Shown here: piece by piece, positions 57,788 through 64,000 of the stretch
Numbering within the stretch: the stretch's first letter is position 1
Layout: each line of letters starts with the position of its first letter
Source: Lysinibacillus odysseyi 34hs-1 = NBRC 100172
Lineage (GTDB): Bacteria > Bacillota > Bacilli > Bacillales_A > Planococcaceae
Length of the DNA stretch: 64,000 nt
NCBI RefSeq assembly: GCF_001591965.1
Contig: NZ_BCVX01000004.1
Location: 310,001-374,000, forward strand
Direction: 5' to 3'
Made by a program: the position numbers and the translations under genes
Notes under the pieces: model-generated
What the model was told of the DNA's origin: nothing
What the model saw: only the letters and a program-made list of their open reading frames with translations
Database searches by the model: none

Positions 57788-58054
57788 TTATCCTAGTAAT
57801 TCACGCAAATATTCCCGTAAATCTGCCGCCTCTTCCTCCGAACGGTTATAGACATGCTCTAAATAGCCCGGTTCCTCCACATCATCAGGGCCAATGATAG
57901 CAAATCTGCCGAACTGGATATCCAGCACAAGCACTTTACCGAAAAAACGGCTGCTTTGAAGAATGGCTAAATCATACCGCTGCGTCCGTCCTGTAAAACT
58001 TACAAAGCGCGTTTTTGTATCTTCTACATCATCATATAAGAAAAATCGTTCCAT
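57788..58054 (-). CDS. DUF3055-family protein
   Basis: 88-residue small acidic protein of unknown function. MERFFLYDDVEDTKTRFVSF at the start and RYDLAILQSSRFFGKVLVLDIQFGRFAIIGPDD in the middle fit the Bacillales DUF3055 family. I chose ATG 58054, which has AAGGAG eleven bases upstream; seven more codons are open before it without a site. Divergent from yutE. Confidence 0.8.
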   Translation of the reverse strand: MERFFLYDDVEDTKTRFVSFTGRTQRYDLAILQSSRFFGKVLVLDIQFGRFAIIGPDDVEEPGYLEHVYNRSEEEAADLREYLRELLG

Positions 58055-58142
58055 TATGGCGAAAGCTCCTTCCAATTCTCAAGAATATGTTACTATAGAT
58101 AAGAAAACAGTATCAACATTTATTGATTGGAGGCAGTACATT

Positions 58143-58592
58143 ATGTACTTCGTAGATCGTAACAAGATAACTTTAAATTTACAACATATTAATGAATTAA
58201 TCGCCGTATTGGAAAATGAGACGGACTGGTTAGATTCAACAATAAATAAACTGGCGCTTCAACGCATCGGCCATAACTTAATGGAGTCAATGATGGATGT
58301 TGGGAATTTAATGATTGACGGCTTTATCATGCGTGATCCGGGAAGTTATGAGGACATTATCGACATTCTTGTTGATGAAAAAGTAATTACCCAGGAAATG
58401 GATGCGCCGCTAAAAGCAGTTGTTGGATTACGTAAAATGCTTGTACGCGAATTTATTCAAGTGAATGATCAAGAGGTGCTGGATGTGTTGACGTCAAGCC
58501 TCCCTGCCATAAAAGAATTTCCCTCAAGAGTACAGGATTATGTAACGAATGAATTAGGCCCTGTTTCTGCCTTTTTACCTGAGGACAAGTAG
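58143..58592 (+). CDS. yutE: DUF86/HepT-like protein YutE
   Basis: 149-residue all-helical protein of the HepT/DUF86 fold. The HepT toxin motif Rx4-6HxY is not clear; LQRIGHNLMESMMDVGNLMIDG is the corresponding helix. No MNT-type antitoxin gene is adjacent, so it is probably the housekeeping YutE form. ATG 58143 (MYFVDRNK) has GGAGG upstream; 60 further open codons lie over the divergent gene and are not real. One base separates it from yutF. Confidence 0.83.
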   Translation: MYFVDRNKITLNLQHINELIAVLENETDWLDSTINKLALQRIGHNLMESMMDVGNLMIDGFIMRDPGSYEDIIDILVDEKVITQEMDAPLKAVVGLRKMLVREFIQVNDQEVLDVLTSSLPAIKEFPSRVQDYVTNELGPVSAFLPEDK

Positions 58593-58593
58593 G

Positions 58594-59355
58594 ATGAAGC
58601 GTTTTTGCTTTGATCTGGACGGTACAGTCTATAGAGGAAAATCGGGCATTCCGTCTGCTGTTGAATTTATTCACCGTTTGCAGGCGGAAGGGAATGAGCC
58701 GTTTTTTGTTACGAACAATTCATCAAAGACACCTGATCAGCTGCAGCAGGCGCTTACTGCAATAGGTATTCACGCAAAGCGCGGGCATATTTATTCAAGC
58801 GCATTATCTACAGCGAAATATGTCGCAAAAAACTATCGTACAGCAAAAGTGCAAGTTATTGGCGCAGATGGAATCCGGTATGCACTGGAAGCGGAAGGAA
58901 TTACTGTTTCCGAAGAAAAAGAAGTGGATGTACTCGTGATGGGAATCGACCGGACAATCGACTATGCCCGTATTGCGGATGCCTGTCTGACAGTCCAGCG
59001 CGGTGCTAAACTCATTGGGACGAATGAGGATATTCGTTTTCCGACAGAGGACGGTTTTTTACCGGGAAACGGTTCATTTGTATGGATGGTAGCCAATGTT
59101 TGCGGGGTGGAACCGCTATTTATTGGAAAGCCTTCACCCGTCATGCTGGAAATGATTGCAGAGGAGCATGGACTCACACGTGATGAACTTGTGATGGTAG
59201 GGGACAATTATGATACCGATATTTTATGCGGCATTAATTTCGGATGCACAACAATCCATGTGAATACAGGTGTTACGTCTTCAGAAATCGTAAAAGGCAA
59301 GCCAACACAGCCAACATATGTAGTAGAGGATTTATCAAAGGTACCGCATCTTTAA
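58594..59355 (+). CDS. yutF: HAD-superfamily phosphatase, NagD-like, YutF
   Basis: 253-residue HAD-IIA phosphatase. The nucleophile motif is FCFDLDGTVYRG (4-15), FFVTNNSSKTPDQ is motif II, GKPSPVMLEMIAE carries the Lys, and MVGDNYDTDILCGINFG is motif IV. The C2 cap is complete. Starts one base after the yutE stop with GAGGAC upstream, so the two are coupled. Its stop lies inside a terminator. Confidence 0.9.
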   Translation: MKRFCFDLDGTVYRGKSGIPSAVEFIHRLQAEGNEPFFVTNNSSKTPDQLQQALTAIGIHAKRGHIYSSALSTAKYVAKNYRTAKVQVIGADGIRYALEAEGITVSEEKEVDVLVMGIDRTIDYARIADACLTVQRGAKLIGTNEDIRFPTEDGFLPGNGSFVWMVANVCGVEPLFIGKPSPVMLEMIAEEHGLTRDELVMVGDNYDTDILCGINFGCTTIHVNTGVTSSEIVKGKPTQPTYVVEDLSKVPHL

Positions 59356-59372
59356 AGATGCGGTTTTCTTTT
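59343..59372 (+). terminator. Terminator overlapping the yutF 3' end
   Basis: ACCGCATCTT (59343-59352) pairs with AAGATGCGGT (59355-59364), followed by TTTCTTTT. The yutF stop codon is inside the stem-loop. Confidence 0.85.
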
Positions 59373-59388
59373 GAAGATATACGGGAAA

Positions 59389-59418
59389 AAAGAAAAAACG
59401 CTGAAGAATCAGCGCTGG
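59389..59418 (-). terminator. Minus-strand terminator downstream of yuzB
   Basis: CGCTGA and TCAGCG form a hairpin followed, leftward, by six T. It lies about 150 bases past yuzB and just past a decayed coding fragment. Confidence 0.6.
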
Positions 59419-59449
59419 TTTAACAATATAAGAAATATTCATTTTTGAT

Positions 59450-59542
59450 TTATAGCCGTTCAAGTATTTGCGCCAGCTGCCCGGGGTCATTTCTTAAATA
59501 GTTCCCTGCAAACAAATGTGGGATCTTAATCATCACCTGACG
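59450..59542 (-). pseudogene. Fragment of a lost gene downstream of yuzB
   Basis: A stop-free minus-strand stretch encodes MIKIPHLFAGNYLRNDPGQ and ends at LAQILERL before a TAA, directly ahead of a terminator. It has no ribosome site and is closed upstream by a TAG. It looks like the last 30 codons of a decayed gene. I cannot name the family. Confidence 0.3.
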
Positions 59543-59565
59543 CAGCTAAAAGGCATAAATACTAT

Positions 59566-59802
59566 TTACCATAAAGGATTTTCTTCAATATATGCATATA
59601 TTTTTTCTGTCAATTCGCCAGGGGTGTCTGCTTCAACAATGTCGCCATTAACGACAGCATAGAAATTGCTTGCACATGTTGTACAGTAACTAAGACATCC
59701 GTATTCCAGTACATCGATATTCGGGTCTTTTTCTAATGCTTCTAATGTTTCCTGTGCACCATTTGCCAAATTGCTAATACAGAACTCGACCATAGGGTTC
59801 AT
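59566..59802 (-). CDS. yuzB: DUF1450 protein YuzB
   Basis: 78-residue protein of unknown function. FCISNLANGAQETLEALEKDP and LEYGCLSYCTTCASNFYAVVNGDIV define the family; the CLSYCTTC cysteines could bind metal or a cluster. GAGGTGACGAAGG precedes the ATG. It shares its upstream region, with two Rex sites, with the divergent NADH dehydrogenase-like gene. Confidence 0.88.
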   Translation of the reverse strand: MNPMVEFCISNLANGAQETLEALEKDPNIDVLEYGCLSYCTTCASNFYAVVNGDIVEADTPGELTEKIYAYIEENPLW

Positions 59803-59864
59803 GCCTTCGTCACCTCACTCATTGTATGCTACTAGCATTTGTATCTTTAGTCAATTCCCATAAC

Positions 59865-59882
59865 TTGTGAAAAGTTTCACAA
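59865..59882. promoter_or_regulatory. Rex operator 1
   Basis: TTGTGAAAAGTTTCACAA is an 18-bp near-perfect Rex palindrome (TTGTGAA-N4-TTCACAA). Rex represses at low NADH/NAD ratio and is released by NADH. Confidence 0.8.
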
Positions 59883-59897
59883 AATCACGATAACATA

Positions 59898-59926
59898 TTG
59901 TGAAACTTCTCACAATCAGCTATACT
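59898..59926 (+). promoter_or_regulatory. Rex operator 2 overlapping the yutJ promoter
   Basis: TTGTGAAACTTCTCACAA (59898-59915) is a second Rex palindrome with one arm mismatch. Its first six bases are also the -35 (TTGTGA), 17 bases from TATACT (59921-59926). The two Rex sites start 33 bp apart, about three helical turns. Confidence 0.75.
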
Positions 59927-59983
59927 CTTTTATGGAGTCTTTGTGAACATACTAGAATGAGCGAATAACTAAAGGAGAATATT

Positions 59984-61054
59984 ATGAATAAACTAGTTTT
60001 ATTAGGCGGCGGTTATGGAAATATGCGTGTATTACTGCGTTTATTGCCAAATAATTTACCGTCAGATACAGAAATTATTTTAATAGATCGCACCCCTTTC
60101 CATAGTTTAAAAACAGAATTTTATGCATTAGCTGCTGGTACTTCGACAGATAAAGAAATCCGTGTGGCATTCCCGGAGCACGAGCGCTTGCACAAGGTAT
60201 TCGGTGAAGTAATCCGAATCGACCGGGAAGAAAAAGCTGTATATTTGGAAGATGGCAGAGTTATTGAATATAACGATTTAGTAATTGCTTTAGGCTGTGA
60301 AGATAAATACCATGGTGTACCGGGAGCGGAAGAATATACGTACAGTATTCAGACAATTGCTAATTCCCGCAGCACGTTTGAAAAAGTTTGTGGCCTGCCT
60401 CCGGGCTCTACAGTAGCTATTGTTGGCGCTGGTCTTTCTGGAATTGAGCTTGCGAGTGAACTGCGTGAAAGTCGTGCAGATTTGAAGGTGAAATTATTTG
60501 ACCGTTCACACCGCATTTTACGTGACTTCCCGGAAAAACTGAGCAATTACGTAAAGTCCTGGTTCGAGAAACATAATGTAGAGGTTATCGCACAATCGAA
60601 TATTACGCGTGTAGAACCGAACCGTCTATACAACCATGACCAAGTGATCGAAGCAGATGCTATTGTATGGACAGCAGGTGTTCAGCCAGTGAAGATTGTT
60701 CGTGACATGGAAGCAGAGAAGGATAAATTCGGCCGTCCGATTATTACTCAATATTTCAATTTGCCGGATGATGAGCATATTTACGTAATCGGTGACTGTG
60801 CTTCGTCTGACCTGCCTCCAACTGCACAACTTGCAGAAGAACAGGCAGAACGTGTTGTAAAAGTATTAAAAACACGCTGGAGCGGAATGGCATTGCCTGA
60901 AAAAATGCCAGAAATTAAGCTGAAAGGCTTTATGGGCTCATTGGGCAAAAAACAAGGCTTTGTACATCTTGCGGATACAACAGTAACAGGTCGTATTGCA
61001 CGATTAATGAAGTCGGGTCTTCTTTGGATGTACAAACGTCAAAACGATAACTAA
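59984..61054 (+). CDS. yutJ: NADH dehydrogenase-like FAD protein, YutJ
   Basis: 356-residue single-chain flavoprotein of the type II NADH dehydrogenase (Ndh) family, which passes electrons from NADH to menaquinone without proton pumping. LVLLGGGYGNMRVLLRLLP binds FAD and TVAIVGAGLSGIELASELRE binds NADH; IYVIGDCAS is the second FAD motif. AAAGGAG precedes the ATG. The Rex promoter supports a role in NADH reoxidation. Typical Ndh has about 400 residues; the shorter C-terminus leaves membrane attachment unclear. Confidence 0.88.
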   Translation: MNKLVLLGGGYGNMRVLLRLLPNNLPSDTEIILIDRTPFHSLKTEFYALAAGTSTDKEIRVAFPEHERLHKVFGEVIRIDREEKAVYLEDGRVIEYNDLVIALGCEDKYHGVPGAEEYTYSIQTIANSRSTFEKVCGLPPGSTVAIVGAGLSGIELASELRESRADLKVKLFDRSHRILRDFPEKLSNYVKSWFEKHNVEVIAQSNITRVEPNRLYNHDQVIEADAIVWTAGVQPVKIVRDMEAEKDKFGRPIITQYFNLPDDEHIYVIGDCASSDLPPTAQLAEEQAERVVKVLKTRWSGMALPEKMPEIKLKGFMGSLGKKQGFVHLADTTVTGRIARLMKSGLLWMYKRQNDN

Positions 61055-61059
61055 AATAA

Positions 61060-61106
61060 AAGGGGCTGTCCAGAAAGCATTTACTTTCTGAACAGCCTTG
61101 TTTTTT
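61060..61106 (+). terminator. Terminator of yutJ
   Basis: GGGGCTGTCCAGAAAG pairs, with one mismatch, with CTTTCTGAACAGCC, followed by a G-interrupted T run. Same core as the terminators at 36224 and 57680. Confidence 0.8.
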
Positions 61107-61120
61107 AAATAATTTACCGT

Positions 61121-61162
61121 AAAAGGAGCACCCGGCTATACATTTTCGGGTGCTCCTTTTTA
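61121..61162. terminator. Second terminator, facing yutM
   Basis: AAAAGGAGCACCCG (61121-61134) pairs with CGGGTGCTCCTTTT (61147-61160); it works in both directions. Confidence 0.8.
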
Positions 61163-61205
61163 GTAAGTCATAGACTGTGGCATTCTTATTAGCTAAGAGA
61201 ATGCA

Positions 61206-61580
61206 CTAGTCACATACTTCCGGTGAACCTTCACGCTGAGGGGCGCGGAATGAAGTGCCGCATCCGCATGAAGCGATAGCATTCGGGTTGTCAATTGTAA
61301 AACCGCCACCTAGCAGGGATTGCTTATAATCAATCTTTGTTCCCTGCAAGATAGGAGCGTCTTCTTTATTTACAATGATTTGCAGCCCGAATTGCTCATC
61401 TATAAAGTCATCATCGCTTTTGTTAGTATCGAAATTCATACCATATGAAAGACCGCTACAACCGCCGCCGCGAACTGCGACGCGTAAATAAGAGCCTTCT
61501 TCTTCATTGTGCTTCATCATTTCCTTGATTTGGAAAGAAGCAGCCTCAGTTAAAATAATTACTTGTTTTTCAGCTGTCAT
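61206..61580 (-). CDS. yutM: A-type Fe-S carrier, HesB/IscA family (YutM)
   Basis: 124-residue A-type carrier that delivers Fe-S clusters to apo-proteins. The three family cysteines are Cys41 (RGGGCSGLSYGMNF), Cys105 and Cys107 (IASCGCGTSF). ATG 61580 (MTAEKQVI) has GGAAGGTG upstream; 15 open codons before it have no site. It works with SUF and Nfu, both in this window. Confidence 0.93.
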   Translation of the reverse strand: MTAEKQVIILTEAASFQIKEMMKHNEEEGSYLRVAVRGGGCSGLSYGMNFDTNKSDDDFIDEQFGLQIIVNKEDAPILQGTKIDYKQSLLGGGFTIDNPNAIASCGCGTSFRAPQREGSPEVCD

Positions 61581-61731
61581 CACAGTCACCTTCCTTTCTT
61601 CTATCATATCAATAGTGTTTCCCATCTGACAACAAAACTGATTTGAAAATCAGTCAAATAAAATTGATACGCCGCTACTAAAAATTGTTATAATAGGCAT
61701 AGGAATAAATTACGAGAAGGAATGAAAAAAG

Positions 61732-62427
61732 ATGGAGATTTCACCCTATTATGAAAAGAAAATCGAATGCTTGCATTGTAAAAAAGACTTTTCGACGTTA
61801 AAAGTCCGTTCAAAGTTCATAAAAGTCGCTGATACAGACACGGACTTTATGCCTATTTACGCAGAGGGTGATGTGCCAGCTATGTACTACAATGTGTTTG
61901 TTTGTGAACATTGCGGCTTTTCTTTTACGGAAGACTTTTCCCGATATTTTGCTCCGGGAACGGCAGAGGAAATCAAAAGCCAGATCACGACTAAATGGGT
62001 CCAGCACAGTTTTAACGGAGAACGTACGGTGTCGGAGGCAATCCAAGTATATAAGCTTGCTTTATTATGTGCCAATATAAAAAAAGAAAAACATGTAGCT
62101 AAGGCTGGGCTGGCTCTTCGTTTGGCATGGTTTTACCGGTCTCTTCAAAATGAAGCACAGGAGCGCCGTTTTATGGGTATTGCGCGAGATCAATATTTGG
62201 AATCCTTCTCAACAGAGGATTATGCGAGTACTCAAATGTCCGCAACACGTATTATGTACATGATAGCAGAACTTTCCCGCCGTTTAGATGATATGGAAAA
62301 TGCTACACGATTCTTTTCAAAGGTAATCGAAAGCCAGCGAGCCGGCGGTGAAGCAAAAGTAGTTGAAATGGCGAAAGAGCGCTGGGAAGAGGTACGGGCT
62401 GACCGTGATAAAAAAAATACGCCATAA
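61732..62427 (+). CDS. DUF2225 protein with zinc-ribbon-like N-terminus
   Basis: 231-residue cytosolic protein. Two CxxC pairs (CLHCKK at about 14-17 and CEHCGF at about 61-64) likely bind zinc; the rest is helical with TPR-like spacing. Function unknown. AAGGAATG precedes the ATG. It sits between two Fe-S delivery genes on the other strand. Confidence 0.83.
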   Translation: MEISPYYEKKIECLHCKKDFSTLKVRSKFIKVADTDTDFMPIYAEGDVPAMYYNVFVCEHCGFSFTEDFSRYFAPGTAEEIKSQITTKWVQHSFNGERTVSEAIQVYKLALLCANIKKEKHVAKAGLALRLAWFYRSLQNEAQERRFMGIARDQYLESFSTEDYASTQMSATRIMYMIAELSRRLDDMENATRFFSKVIESQRAGGEAKVVEMAKERWEEVRADRDKKNTP

Positions 62428-62435
62428 ACAATAAC

Positions 62436-62475
62436 AAAAAGCGGCCCCTTATCTTTATAAGAGAGCCGCTTTTAC
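62436..62475. terminator. Bidirectional terminator between DUF2225 gene and yutI
   Basis: AAAAAGCGGC (62436-62445) pairs with GCCGCTTTT (62465-62473). Confidence 0.75.
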
Positions 62476-62508
62476 TCTGTTAATGAGGCATGGACAAAAT
62501 GCCGATCA

Positions 62509-62745
62509 TTAAAATACTTGTTCTACTTCAACAATTCCTGGTACTTCTTCTAAAAGGGCGCGTTCAATACCAGCTTTTAATGTGATTGTAGAACTTGGAC
62601 AGCTGCCGCATGCACCTAAAAGACGTAATTTTACAACACCGTCTTCAATATCTACTAATTCGCAGTCACCGCCGTCGCGTAATAAAAATGGACGTAATTT
62701 ATCTAAAACTTCCTGTACTTGTTCTTTTTGTTCGATTTCTGTCAT
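62509..62745 (-). CDS. yutI: Nfu-type Fe-S scaffold/carrier (YutI)
   Basis: 78-residue NifU C-terminal-like protein. Cys46 and Cys49 ([23 protein letters not shown]) bind a cluster between two monomers. AAAGGAG precedes the ATG. Its B. subtilis counterpart delivers clusters to aconitase-type enzymes. Divergent from yuzD. Confidence 0.93.
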   Translation of the reverse strand: MTEIEQKEQVQEVLDKLRPFLLRDGGDCELVDIEDGVVKLRLLGACGSCPSSTITLKAGIERALLEEVPGIVEVEQVF

Positions 62746-62830
62746 TTCACTCGACTCCTTTCACTAAAATCATTATAATGTGAAGAAAACAAAAAATCCA
62801 ATACTTAAATACTGAAAGGTTGGAATAAAA

Positions 62831-63157
62831 ATGATTGAACCGAAGGCAATGATTGAAGTATATGGAGCTGACATTATATGCGCAAGCTGTGTCAATGCAC
62901 CTTCTTCTAAGGATACATATGAGTGGTTACAAGCAGCCATTTCCCGAAAGTTCCCTGACCAGGAAGTAAAATATCGCTTTATCAATATCGAAGAAGCACT
63001 TGAGAATGAACGTGACATTGATTATGCTAATCGAATTCAAGAAGACGAATTTTTCTATCCCCTTGTCCTGGTAAATGATGAAGTAGTAGGGGAAGGATAT
63101 GTGCAAATCAAGCCGGTATATGAAGCGTTAGAAAAATTGGGATACAGCGCAAAATAA
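62831..63157 (+). CDS. yuzD: YuzD-like thioredoxin-fold protein
   Basis: 108 residues. MIEVYGADIICASCVNAPSSKDTYEWLQAAI has a CASC redox-type motif (about 18-21) and FYPLVLVNDEVVGEGYVQIKPVYEAL is the family C-terminus. GAAAGG lies about twelve bases before the ATG; an internal ATG six codons later is an alternative. It is divergent from yutI, as in B. subtilis. Confidence 0.86.
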   Translation: MIEPKAMIEVYGADIICASCVNAPSSKDTYEWLQAAISRKFPDQEVKYRFINIEEALENERDIDYANRIQEDEFFYPLVLVNDEVVGEGYVQIKPVYEALEKLGYSAK

Positions 63158-63175
63158 ATAGTTTGAAGTTTTCAA

Positions 63176-63215
63176 AGCCGTTTGAATACCCCTTGTTATT
63201 CAAGCGGCGTTTCTT
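63176..63215 (+). terminator. Terminator of yuzD
   Basis: GCCGTTTGAATA (63177-63188) pairs with TATTCAAGCGGC (63197-63208), followed by GTTTCTTT. Confidence 0.78.
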
Positions 63216-63269
63216 TATACTATGAAAAGTGTATAAAACCTATTATTTTAGTATGTTTTATAGCTCCTT

Positions 63270-63298
63270 TTGAATTAGATGACAATTTGTTTTATGAT
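63270..63298 (+). promoter_or_regulatory. Predicted promoter of the EAL-like gene
   Basis: TTGAAT (63270-63275) and TATGAT (63293-63298) are spaced by exactly 17 bases. Confidence 0.55.
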
Positions 63299-63330
63299 GG
63301 ACTTAAGATGTTGAAGGGGGTTCAAATCCT

Positions 63331-64000
63331 ATGGATGTTTTGAACGTATTAGATAAGCTTGACCAGGTGGAGATTTTTTTCGAACCCATCTATAGCGCAG
63401 ATGAACATATTATCGTTGCCTATGAAGTAAGCGGGCGCATTGTAGAGGGAGAATCGGTAATCGATATCACAACATTTACATATAACGAAGATATACCAGA
63501 GGAAATCCGTGCAGAAGTAGAACAGCTAGTCGTGCGCCAGGCAATCGAAAAGGTTGGAGAAGAACTGGAGAACGTTGATTTATATATCCCATGTAATCCG
63601 AATCTGCTGGTGCTGGATTTTGGAGAAAGCTATTTTTCTTTACTGAAGGAATTAGTGGATGAGGAGAAACTTTCTCATATTATCCTTGTGATGAATGACT
63701 ACTTGTTTACTACTGATTTGAACCAGCTGCACCATCTGATAAAATATATTCAAACATACGGGGTAAAGGTATCACTATCCAATGTGGGGGCGCATAGCCA
63801 GTTGGATTCCCTGCTATTGCTTGAGCCGAGCGTACTTTGTATTGATGTAGACCAGCTGAGCTATAATAAGTGGGGCAACCAAAACTATGTATTTACGACG
63901 CTGCGCACATTGGCTCTGAAAATGGGGGCTTCCTTAATGGTGAGCAAGGTGGATACACTCTATCAATTACAGCACGGCTGGAAAAACGGAGCACGCTACT
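63331..64000 (+). CDS. YkuI-like protein with degenerate EAL domain, 3' end cut by window edge
   Basis: 223 codons visible. The fold and length pattern match the EAL domain of B. subtilis YkuI: FFEPIYSADEHIIVAYEVSGRI (17-37) aligns with YQAIFSAEEQKVVGYEVLGRI, and CNPNLLVLDFGESYFSLLKEL and LALKMGASLMVSKVDTLYQLQHGWKNGARY continue it. The EAL triad is YEVSGR, the segment normally holding the metal Glu (ITEHNF) is VMNDYLF here, and the KID motif is CID. It is therefore probably inactive, binding cyclic-di-GMP or nothing. GGGGG precedes the ATG. A C-terminal sensor domain is expected beyond the window. Confidence 0.8.
   Translation, partial: MDVLNVLDKLDQVEIFFEPIYSADEHIIVAYEVSGRIVEGESVIDITTFTYNEDIPEEIRAEVEQLVVRQAIEKVGEELENVDLYIPCNPNLLVLDFGESYFSLLKELVDEEKLSHIILVMNDYLFTTDLNQLHHLIKYIQTYGVKVSLSNVGAHSQLDSLLLLEPSVLCIDVDQLSYNKWGNQNYVFTTLRTLALKMGASLMVSKVDTLYQLQHGWKNGARY

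Noticed and set aside
58143-58592. HepT-MNT toxin-antitoxin pair
   Set aside because: YutE has the HepT-like fold but no MNT nucleotidyltransferase gene is adjacent and the toxin motif is not clear; gene order is that of housekeeping yutE.

Overview
The window reads as chromosomal DNA of a low-to-moderate GC, endospore-forming Firmicute of the Bacillales. The best guess is Planococcaceae (Solibacillus/Lysinibacillus-like). Reasons: AGGAGG-type ribosome binding sites, sigma-A promoters, Firmicute FadR, Rex, GltC and PhoP-like operators, a SAM-I riboswitch, the sporulation gene yunB, and two long blocks in Bacillus subtilis gene order (fadNAE-yusI-gcvH-yusF-yusE-metNPQ; and yunF-E-D / yunB / lipA-yutD-yutE-yutF-yuzB-yutJ-yutM-yutI-yuzD). 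I see no rRNA, tRNA, transposase, prophage or CRISPR array. The family placement is inference.

Layout. 1-5.5 kb: a peptide/nickel-type ABC importer in two divergent units. The binding protein (cut by the left edge) and two permeases are on the minus strand, and a fused double ATPase is on the plus strand. The binding protein appears circularly permuted and both permeases carry long N-terminal extensions, so this is the most unusual locus here. 5.9-17.4 kb: mixed housekeeping genes, with several degraded or very small ORFs between them: NAD-binding protein, unknowns, RNA methyltransferase, phosphatase, OsmC, AarF/UbiB-like kinase, lone hutH, FAD oxidoreductase, PolA-like exonuclease, C39-like peptidase. 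17.7-28.7 kb: thioredoxin, FadR-controlled beta-oxidation operon, ArsC/Spx-like protein, gcvH, Toprim and thioredoxin proteins, then the S-box controlled methionine importer. 28.8-28.9 kb: an intergenic array of a CGCTGATA motif with a 20-21 bp period.

29-36 kb: gltC divergent from the glutamate synthase pair. 36.7-42.2 kb: the SUF iron-sulfur operon sufCDSUB. 42.2-51 kb: an AraC/GyrI-like regulator, then a phosphodiester scavenging region: a cytosolic GDPD divergent from a ugpCAEB glycerol-3-phosphate importer with a PhoP-box-like promoter, a large ArsR-type protein between near-duplicate terminators, and a second, membrane-anchored GDPD. 51.1-63.2 kb: yun/yut block interrupted by an HD-GYP gene. 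It contains LipA, the A-type carrier YutM and the Nfu protein YutI, and a Rex-controlled NADH dehydrogenase-like gene. 63.3 kb to the end: a YkuI-like protein with a degenerate EAL domain, cut by the right edge.

How it fits together. Imported peptides, methionine and glycerol phosphodiesters feed central metabolism. Fatty acids are oxidised under FadR control, glutamate is made under GltC control, and Fe-S clusters made by SUF and delivered by YutM/YutI serve GOGAT and LipA. LipA in turn makes the lipoyl group carried by GcvH. NADH reoxidation answers to redox through Rex. Most of the window is ordinary; the permuted binding protein, the 21-bp repeat array and several tiny ORFs are the points I would look at first.
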